A DNA stretch of 64,000 nucleotides from Fodinibacter sp038258215 (GTDB lineage: Bacteria; Actinomycetota; Actinomycetes; Actinomycetales; Dermatophilaceae). Position numbers and translations under genes: made by a program. Below are positions 23,459-29,236 of this stretch, in pieces. The first letter of the stretch is position 1, and each line of letters begins with the position of its first letter. The notes beneath the pieces were generated by a model. It had not been told where the DNA came from. It saw nothing but the letters and a program-made list of their open reading frames with translations, and made no database searches. The stretch covers positions 20,599-84,598 of the forward strand of contig JBBSQC010000013.1 in the NCBI GenBank assembly GCA_038258215.1, written 5' to 3'.

Positions 23459-23716
23459 CTATCCGTAGTGGTAGCGGCAGGCGGCGATCCTGATCTCGTC
23501 GCCGACGAGCTTGTACACCAGGCGGTGTTCGTCGGTGATGCGTCTGGACCAGTAGCCGGCGAAGTCGTGCTTGAGCGCCTCGGGTTTTCCGATTCCCTCG
23601 TTGCCGTTTCGCTGGGTCTCTGTGAGCAGCGTGTTGACTCGCTTCAGTACTCGGCGGTCTTGGATCTGCCACCACAGGTAGTCCTGCCAGGCGTTCTCGT
23701 CCCAGACGAGCAGCAC
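23459..23716 (-). CDS. yoeB: YoeB-type mRNA interferase toxin
   Basis: This 85-residue toxin cleaves mRNA at the ribosomal A site when freed from its antitoxin. It matches Escherichia coli YoeB nearly residue for residue at key places. Glu46 (GKPEAL), Arg65 (DEHRLVY) and His83 (CRYHYG), the catalytic trio, are all in register, and WSRRITDEHRLVY is conserved. GTG 23716 begins 1 nt after the yefM stop, the usual antitoxin-toxin arrangement. The toxin looks intact. Confidence 0.95.
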   Translation of the reverse strand: MLLVWDENAWQDYLWWQIQDRRVLKRVNTLLTETQRNGNEGIGKPEALKHDFAGYWSRRITDEHRLVYKLVGDEIRIAACRYHYG

Positions 23717-23717
23717 G

Positions 23718-23975
23718 TCAGTCGGTCTCGATCAGGTCGTGTGACTCGCCCCGGCCCGACTCCAGGCGTTCCATCGCGTCCAGGAGGCGTCGCGCGTTGG
23801 TGGGTGAACGCATCAGGTACGCGGTCTCGCGCAGGGACTCGTAGTCCTCGAGGGAGACGATGACCACCGGTTCGTGACCAGAGCGGGTGATGATCACTTC
23901 CTCACGGTCGTTGGCAACGCCGTCGAGCACCTCCGCGTAGTGTGCACGGGACTCGGTGTAGCTCATCGTCTTCAT
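23718..23975 (-). CDS. yefM: YefM-type antitoxin
   Basis: This 85-residue antitoxin has the Phd/YefM N-terminal domain MSYTESRAHYAEVLDGV with EVIITRSGHEPVVIVSLEDY, followed by an acidic tail (GRGESHDLIETD) that would wrap the toxin. It binds its own operator and neutralises YoeB. ATG 23975 has AGGAGG 5 nt upstream. Immediately before it lies a TGTAC-N7-TGTAC element (23986-24002), matching the GTAC-centred sites used by YefM family repressors. Confidence 0.95.
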   Translation of the reverse strand: MKTMSYTESRAHYAEVLDGVANDREEVIITRSGHEPVVIVSLEDYESLRETAYLMRSPTNARRLLDAMERLESGRGESHDLIETD

Positions 23976-23985
23976 CGAAACCTCC

Positions 23986-24002
23986 TGTACGGAAAACTGT
24001 AC
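23986..24002 (-). promoter_or_regulatory. Candidate YefM operator
   Basis: Two GTAC tetranucleotides are separated by 8 nt within TGTAC-N7-TGTAC, directly upstream of the yefM ribosome site. The palindromic cores resemble the TGTACA sites described for E. coli yefM-yoeB. Confidence 0.5.
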
Positions 24003-24185
24003 GTGAGCCCTCGGTGGGACGCAGACGCCGAGCCAGTGGAGATTCACGCTCTTGCCGCGCAGAGTGCGGGACTTCCCGACACTCTCAAGGGTCGATCCAT
24101 CGGATCCTGTGGTCTGAGTGGGGTCAGTTCTGGCCGCCAGGCGGGGGCAAATCACGTAGTCAAACGGGTCTGGCCCCACCTTGGC

Positions 24186-24191
24186 TAGGCT
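24186..24191 (+). promoter_or_regulatory. -10 box, leaderless start of unknown gene
   Basis: TAGGCT ends 6 nt before ATG 24198. Confidence 0.45.
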
Positions 24192-24197
24192 GATCAC

Positions 24198-24473
24198 ATG
24201 GGTTTCACCAGTGATGAGCACAGTGTCACGATCGGCGGCTCGACCGTCGTCGTCAACGGGAAGACAGGGCCCGTCCACGCCACCTGGGCGCTGTTCGTCG
24301 ATGAGCAAGAAGTCGACACGGCCAAAGCGGCGGGTGACTTCACCCTGCGAGGTGCACTCGGTGATGGCAGCGGCGTGGAGGCTGCCGTGCACCAGAGCCT
24401 TGTCGGGCCGACTCGTGTGGTCATCACGCACGATGGGGCCGTAGTCGCGCACTTCAAGGGCTTCGTCGCCTGA
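24198..24473 (+). CDS. Hypothetical beta-rich protein
   Basis: I do not recognise this 91-residue protein. It is predicted all-beta: alternating strands VTIGGSTVVVNGKTGPV, HATWALFVDEQEVD, DFTLRGAL, TRVVITHDGAVVAHF. There is no signal peptide, no membrane segment and no cysteine. Codon positions fit a real gene and the leaderless -10 box supports the start. It lies in the accessory patch between the TA pair and a small membrane protein, and no neighbour suggests a job. Confidence 0.65.
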   Translation: MGFTSDEHSVTIGGSTVVVNGKTGPVHATWALFVDEQEVDTAKAAGDFTLRGALGDGSGVEAAVHQSLVGPTRVVITHDGAVVAHFKGFVA

Positions 24474-24684
24474 ACGGAGCCCTTCGGCTCGGCCGCGCCG
24501 GCGGTAGGTAGGCACCAGGGTCCCACCTCGGTATCGGGGCCGGTCCGCGATGCTCGGCACGAGAAGTGCCGCATCCTTTGCGTCGCGGGGCGCCTTGCCA
24601 TCTCGGCGGCCCGCTTTCCCCATCTGCCGCAGACTGCGTGCTGCAGCTTCCCACGTGAGGCGGGACAGCACCGCGGTCGTGGCA

Positions 24685-24690
24685 TACGTT
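24685..24690 (+). promoter_or_regulatory. -10 box, leaderless start of small membrane protein
   Basis: TACGTT ends 6 nt before ATG 24697, and GGGACA at 24662-24667 gives a 17-bp spacer to a -35-like element. Confidence 0.4.
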
Positions 24691-24696
24691 GACGTC

Positions 24697-24933
24697 ATGG
24701 AGTGGAAGAGCCTGCGTAGCGAAGCGTTGACCGTCGTGCTGATGCTCGGTGTCTTCACGCTGGTGCCACTCCTGTTCGGCAATCCGCTGCCGACGTCGCG
24801 GACCTATGTCCTGCTCACCCTCGGACTTATCGCCGTTCGGGCGTCAGTCCATATCGCACCGGCCCTGTGGCGTCGCTGGCGCGGGCCGCGCGCACCCCGC
24901 CCCGAACTACCTACCGGGCGATACGGGCCTTGA
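24697..24933 (+). CDS. Hypothetical two-helix membrane protein
   Basis: This 78-residue protein has two hydrophobic segments (about 10-28, LTVVLMLGVFTLVPLLF; 35-52, TYVLLTLGLIAVRASV) and a basic, Pro/Arg-rich C-terminus. The positive tail suggests it stays inside. The start is set by a leaderless promoter; the frame is open upstream to 24550 but with poor coding character. Nothing in the 223 nt before it is recognisable. Function unknown. Confidence 0.5.
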   Translation: MEWKSLRSEALTVVLMLGVFTLVPLLFGNPLPTSRTYVLLTLGLIAVRASVHIAPALWRRWRGPRAPRPELPTGRYGP

Positions 24934-25006
24934 CCCGAGGACCACAGATTCCGAAGGCCGCTAGGTCCGCCCTCGCCGCGACGAGTGAGTCGAGTCGGTA
25001 GCGCGA

Positions 25007-25729
25007 TCACTTCTGGTTGTCGACGATCTCGCGGATGACCTCGGTTCCGGTGGGGTCCATCTCGAAGGTTCGCTCGGGTCCGGCGGCAGCGGCGGCAAGG
25101 GCGGCGAGGGTGGGGGTGCCGGTGAGCAGCTGGGCTGCTTCGGAGTCCTCGAACACCGGAAGGCTCAGGGCTCCCTCATCGTCGATGCTCGCGATCAGGG
25201 CGCCGTCGCCGACGATGCCGTAGACCCGGGGGTCGTAGGCGAACACGGGCGACTTCTCGAGGAAGAGCGCGACATGGCCCAGTCCACGCAGATCTCGCTC
25301 GACTGCCTTGGCGTCGACATCCGGACCGAAGCTGATTCCAACGGTGAGCGGGCTGCCCTTGATGGCCTCTCCGCTCACGACCTGATCTACGGCGAAGGAG
25401 GCTTCGACCGTCTTCCACGCTGCGTCAGGATCGTCGAAGTCTGCTTCCTGGCCGCCAGGGGCGTCACCTCCGGGGACTGTGAAGGCGCGGCCCGGGGCAA
25501 CCGACTCGAAACGGCCCACGACCACGGCGGCGGTCAACGAACTCGCGGGGGCGTCACCGACGCTGTACCGCGTGTTCGCCAAGAGGCCGTCCAACGAGTC
25601 GAATGACCTGGTACCGCTGGTGCCTTCATGCCGGTCGCGGAGGAACTCAAGCGTTCCCGCGCTCAGCGAGCAACTCGTCGACAACATCGCCACCACCGCG
25701 ACGAGCACGGTCCATCTCCACCTAGACAC
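25007..25729 (-). CDS. Putative lipoprotein
   Basis: This 240-residue precursor starts with a basic stretch and hydrophobic core (WTVLVAVVAMLSTSC); the lipobox LSTSC gives Cys21 as the lipid anchor. The mature part is acidic, with regions SSLTAAVVVGRFESVAPG and GHVALFLEKSPVFAYDPRVYGIVG that look like an OB- or beta-barrel-type extracytoplasmic domain. No family is recognised. GTG 25729 is decided by GGAGG 6 nt upstream. It sits alone in the accessory patch and its ligand is unknown. Confidence 0.7.
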   Translation of the reverse strand: MSRWRWTVLVAVVAMLSTSCSLSAGTLEFLRDRHEGTSGTRSFDSLDGLLANTRYSVGDAPASSLTAAVVVGRFESVAPGRAFTVPGGDAPGGQEADFDDPDAAWKTVEASFAVDQVVSGEAIKGSPLTVGISFGPDVDAKAVERDLRGLGHVALFLEKSPVFAYDPRVYGIVGDGALIASIDDEGALSLPVFEDSEAAQLLTGTPTLAALAAAAAGPERTFEMDPTGTEVIREIVDNQK

Positions 25730-25767
25730 CCGACACCTCCTTCCGCTCACCGGGTCCTTCGCAGGTG

Positions 25768-26118
25768 TCATCGGATCGATGAAAGACATCCGCCTTGGCG
25801 ACGGCGGGTAAGACACAAAGAGCCCCCGGCTGACGACCATGGCTCCGGCGCGTCGTCCGCACGATGCCACTTTCGCGCCGCGGACTCGTCCCATCGCAGG
25901 AAGTCGGCTGCTCCGGCCAGCACGTAGTCGGCGTCGTACTCGGCGTCCGGGCGCTCCAGCCACCTCCACATCGCGCTGAACGTCTCGCCCAAGGTCCATC
26001 CTCGCCACGGAGATCGGACCAGCCACAACCGACCCCCGAGCTCCGGCTCGTCTCGCAGCCGCCGAAGCTCGGGGACCCCAGCAACGACATCCGGCACTAC
26101 TGGCACATCACCGGTCAT
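25768..26118 (-). CDS. Hypothetical Trp-rich protein
   Basis: This frame of about 116 codons has a convincing middle section: LGGRLWLVRSPWRGWTLGET, FSAMWRWLERPDAEYDADYV and AADFLRWDESAARKW. It has eight tryptophans and no signal or membrane segment. The C-terminal 25 residues look less conserved. Starts at 26118 or 26133 are both weak in ribosome sites. No homologous family is recognised. It may be a small immunity-like or phage-derived protein, but that is only a guess from the accessory setting. Confidence 0.45.
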   Translation of the reverse strand: MTGDVPVVPDVVAGVPELRRLRDEPELGGRLWLVRSPWRGWTLGETFSAMWRWLERPDAEYDADYVLAGAADFLRWDESAARKWHRADDAPEPWSSAGGSLCLTRRRQGGCLSSIR

Positions 26119-26272
26119 GCCTGATGGTGACATCTCCAAATGCGACGAACAGCCGACATCGAGACGCGCACTCATCTGCCGGAATTCGGTACGACGCGGG
26201 CTGCCGCGATTGCCTCGTCAACCCGCCTGTGTGCTGGTGTCCGGGGGCTCGCCCCGACCGGGGTGCAGCGGG

Positions 26273-26911
26273 TCAGCCGCCGTTCAACCGGTGCACCGAG
26301 ACCGCGTAGTCCCCACCCGGACGGAAGGGGTCCCGGTCCCACGTGGAGTAGCGCGCGATGAAGGACAGACCGCTCGCGGTGGCCAACCGGTCGTAGTCGG
26401 CGAGGTTCACCACGGCCGCCGCCTCCGGCAGCGAGCCGCCGATCCCGAAGCCGGCGACGAGGCTGCCTCCGGGAGCGAGGTGGGCGGTCAGCCGTTCGAG
26501 CGCCGCCGACAGTGTGCCGTCGGCGAGGTAGGGGACGACGTTGCCGGCCAGGAGCACGACGTGGAACTCCTGCTCGAAGCGGAGGTCGAGCGTGGCGAGG
26601 TCGGCCACGACGAACCGGGTGTCGTCGTCCTCGTCGGCCAGCGCGACGAGGTCGGGGTCGGCGTCGACCCCGATGGCCAGGTGCCCGAGGCGGGTCAGCT
26701 CGCTGGCGACCCGGCCGAACCCGCACCCGGCGTCGAGGACCCGGGAGGGGGGAGGGGCCAGCTGGGTGACGAACCGGGCCTCACCGTGGAGGTCCTCACC
26801 CTCGGCCTCGAGGTCGAGGAACCGCTGGCGGTAGGCGCGGGCCGCCTCACGACCGGACTGGAGGGCGGACCACCGCGTCGGGGGACCGGAGGGGGCGGGG
26901 CGGGAGCTCAT
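26273..26911 (-). CDS. Class I SAM-dependent methyltransferase
   Basis: This 212-residue protein carries motif I VLDAGCGFGRVASEL (about 57-71), IGVDADPDLVALA (acidic end of strand 2), FVVADLATLDL and HLAPGGSLVAGFGIGG. It resembles Methyltransf_11/25 small-molecule methyltransferases. ATG 26911 is used; ATG 26920 is an alternative three codons earlier. The gene lies 47 nt downstream of panB on the same strand, so it may be read from the panB promoter. Substrate unknown. Confidence 0.8.
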   Translation of the reverse strand: MSSRPAPSGPPTRWSALQSGREAARAYRQRFLDLEAEGEDLHGEARFVTQLAPPPSRVLDAGCGFGRVASELTRLGHLAIGVDADPDLVALADEDDDTRFVVADLATLDLRFEQEFHVVLLAGNVVPYLADGTLSAALERLTAHLAPGGSLVAGFGIGGSLPEAAAVVNLADYDRLATASGLSFIARYSTWDRDPFRPGGDYAVSVHRLNGG

Positions 26912-26958
26912 GGGCCACATGGCGGTTGGACGTACTGGATCCGGTGCCGGTTTCCCGG

Positions 26959-27825
26959 TCACGCCTCGAAGGAGTGTTCGGCTGCGGGGAACGTGCCGGC
27001 GGCGACGTCGGCGGCATACGCCTCGGCCGCTCCTCGCAGGTCGCCCCGCAGGTCGGCGTACTTCTTCACGAAGCGCGGAGCCCGCCCGCCGCGGAGCCCG
27101 GCCATGTCCTGCCAGACGAGCACCTGGGCGTCGCAGTCGGGGCCGGCGCCGATCCCGATCGTCGGGATGCGCAGTGCGGCGGTGACCCGTGCGGCCGCCG
27201 GCGCGGGCACCATCTCCATGACGACCGCGAAGCAACCGGCCGCCTCCAGGGCGAGGGCGTCCTCGAGCAGCCGGTCGGCGTGCTCGCCGCGACCCTGCAC
27301 CTTGTAGCCGCCGAGCACGTGCTCACTCTGCGGCGTGAAGCCGATGTGGCCCATGACCGGAATGCCGGCCCGCACGAGCAGCTCCACCTCGGGGACCATC
27401 GGTTTGCCGCCCTCGAGCTTCACGGCGTGGGCCAGTCCCTCCTTCATGAACCGGGTGGCGGTCGCCAGGGCCTGCTGCGGGCTGGCCTGGTAGGAGCCGA
27501 AGGGGAGGTCGGCCACGACCATCGCCCGACGAGCCGAGCTCGTCACGGCCCGCACCAGCGGGATGAGGTGGTCCACCGTCACCGGCACGGTGGTCTCGAA
27601 GCCGAAGACGTTGTTGCCGGCCGAGTCACCGACGAGCAGTGCCGGGATGCCGGCCTCGTCGAAGATCTCCGCGGTGTACATGTCGTACGCCGTGAGCATG
27701 ACCCACTTCTCGCCGCGTTCCTTCATCTGCTGGAGGTGTGGCACCCGGATCCGGCGCTGGGGAGCCGTCTGGGCTCCGGTGCCGTACGGGGCGGTGCCTT
27801 CCGCGGCCGGGGGCTCGGTGCTCAT
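26959..27825 (-). CDS. panB: 3-methyl-2-oxobutanoate hydroxymethyltransferase (ketopantoate hydroxymethyltransferase)
   Basis: PanB transfers a hydroxymethyl group from 5,10-methylene-tetrahydrofolate to ketoisovalerate, the first step toward pantothenate and CoA. The 288-residue protein shows MLTAYDMYTAEIFDEAGI, LLVGDSAGNNVFG (Mg-binding Asp), VVADLPFGSYQ, VKLEGG, MGHIGFTPQS and IGIGAGPDCDAQVLVW. The N-terminal 28 residues are a variable Ala/Pro extension. ATG 27825 lies 6 nt after TAGGAT. Divergent from glnA2, as in mycobacteria where panB is near glnA2-glnE. Confidence 0.95.
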   Translation of the reverse strand: MSTEPPAAEGTAPYGTGAQTAPQRRIRVPHLQQMKERGEKWVMLTAYDMYTAEIFDEAGIPALLVGDSAGNNVFGFETTVPVTVDHLIPLVRAVTSSARRAMVVADLPFGSYQASPQQALATATRFMKEGLAHAVKLEGGKPMVPEVELLVRAGIPVMGHIGFTPQSEHVLGGYKVQGRGEHADRLLEDALALEAAGCFAVVMEMVPAPAAARVTAALRIPTIGIGAGPDCDAQVLVWQDMAGLRGGRAPRFVKKYADLRGDLRGAAEAYAADVAAGTFPAAEHSFEA

Positions 27826-27831
27826 GCTCGG

Positions 27832-27837
27832 ATCCTA
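27832..27837 (-). promoter_or_regulatory. -10 box of panB, leaderless
   Basis: TAGGAT on the minus strand ends 6 nt before ATG 27825. Confidence 0.5.
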
Positions 27838-27876
27838 TCCGCGCGTGGCGGTTACCCGACGGAAACACGGGTGCGG

Positions 27877-27882
27877 CAGGAT
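27877..27882 (+). promoter_or_regulatory. -10-like box of glnA2
   Basis: CAGGAT ends 6 nt before ATG 27889. The first base departs from the usual T, but the spacing repeats the leaderless pattern. Confidence 0.35.
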
Positions 27883-27888
27883 CGACAC

Positions 27889-29226
27889 ATGGATCGCCAG
27901 CAGGAGTTCGTCCTCCGCACCATCGAAGAGCGCGACGTCCGCTTCGTGCGGCTGTGGTTCACCGACGTGCTCGGCACGCTGAAGTCGGTCGCCGTCGCAC
28001 CGGCCGAGCTCGAGGGGGCCTTCAGCGAGGGCATCGGCTTCGACGGGTCGGTCATCGAGGGCTTCGCCCGGGTCTACGAGGCCGACATGCTCGCCAAGCC
28101 CGACCCGAGCTCCTTCCAGGTGCTTCCGTGGCGCGGGGAGAGCCCCGGCACCGCGCGGATGTTCTGCGACATCACCCTCCCGGACGGGACCCCGTCGATG
28201 TCCGACCCGCGCAACGTGCTCCAGCGGGCGCTGACCAGGGCGAGCGACATGGGCTTCACCTTCTACACCCACCCAGAGATCGAGTTCTTCCTGTTCAAGC
28301 AGGGGTGGGTGCCGGGGGAGCGACCCGAGCCGATCGACCAGGGCGGCTACTTCGACCACGTGCCGCACGGCAACAGCCACGACTTCCGGCGCGCCGCCAT
28401 CACGATGCTCGAGACGATGGGCATCTCGGTGGAGTTCAGCCACCACGAGGGCGCTCCGGGGCAGAACGAGATCGACCTGCGCTACGCCGACGCGCTGTCC
28501 ACCGCGGACAACATCATGACCTTCCGGGCCGTCATCAAGGAGGTCGCCCTCGAGCAGGGCATCTACGCCTCCTTCATGCCCAAGCCCTTCGCCGAGCACC
28601 CCGGCTCGGGCATGCACACCCACCTCTCGCTGTTCGAGGGCGACACCAACGCCTTCCACGAGCCGGGCGCGCCCTACCAGCTCTCCAAGACGGGGCGCCA
28701 GTTCATCGCGGGGCTGCTGCACCACGGCGCGGAGATCACCGCCATCACCAACCAGTGGGTCAACTCCTACAAGCGGCTGTGGGGCGGGGGCGAGGCCCCG
28801 GCTCACCTCACCTGGGGGCACAACAACCGGTCGGCCATGATCCGGGTGCCGATGTACAAGCCGAGCAAGGGCAACAGCACGCGGGTCGAGGTGCGCTCCA
28901 TCGACACCGCCTGCAACCCCTACCTCACCTTCGCGGTGCTCCTCTCGGCCGGGCTCAAAGGCATCGAGGAGGGCTACGACCTCCCCCCCGAGACCCAGGA
29001 CGACGTCTGGAGTCTGACGTCCTCCGAGCGGCGGGCGATGGGCATCAAGCCGCTGCCGGCCAGCCTCCACGAGGCGATCGGCGTCATGGAGTCCAGCGAG
29101 CTGGTGGCCGAGACCCTCGGCGAGCACACCTTCGACTTCTTCCTGCGCAACAAGCGGGCCGAGTGGGACGACTACCGCAACCAGGTCTCCGCCTTCGAGC
29201 TCGAGCGCTACCTGCCGCGCCTGTGA
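27889..29226 (+). CDS. glnA2: Glutamine synthetase, GlnA2 type
   Basis: This is a type I glutamine synthetase of 445 residues, very close to the mycobacterial GlnA2: MDRQQEFVLRTIEERDVRF start, GIGFDGSVIEGFARV, EIEFFLFK (metal Glu), FSHHEGAPGQNEIDLRYADA (cited here as HHEGAPGQNEIDLRYADA), MHTHLSLFEG, NQWVNSYKRL and NKRAEWDDYR. The NLYDLP adenylylation site of GlnA1 is not apparent, so control by GlnE is doubtful despite the neighbouring glnE. GlnA2-type enzymes may make D-glutamine or isoglutamine or act on other amines. The two genes are 10 nt apart. Confidence 0.92.
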   Translation: MDRQQEFVLRTIEERDVRFVRLWFTDVLGTLKSVAVAPAELEGAFSEGIGFDGSVIEGFARVYEADMLAKPDPSSFQVLPWRGESPGTARMFCDITLPDGTPSMSDPRNVLQRALTRASDMGFTFYTHPEIEFFLFKQGWVPGERPEPIDQGGYFDHVPHGNSHDFRRAAITMLETMGISVEFSHHEGAPGQNEIDLRYADALSTADNIMTFRAVIKEVALEQGIYASFMPKPFAEHPGSGMHTHLSLFEGDTNAFHEPGAPYQLSKTGRQFIAGLLHHGAEITAITNQWVNSYKRLWGGGEAPAHLTWGHNNRSAMIRVPMYKPSKGNSTRVEVRSIDTACNPYLTFAVLLSAGLKGIEEGYDLPPETQDDVWSLTSSERRAMGIKPLPASLHEAIGVMESSELVAETLGEHTFDFFLRNKRAEWDDYRNQVSAFELERYLPRL

Positions 29227-29236
29227 GGAGGCCCTG

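Noticed and set aside
23426..23863. 145-codon plus-strand frame over yefM-yoeB
   Set aside because: Antisense to two well-supported genes and without recognisable domains.
24454..24654. 66-codon minus-strand frame between the 24198 and 24697 genes
   Set aside because: Arg/Pro/Ser-rich with no start signal; looks like non-coding spacer.
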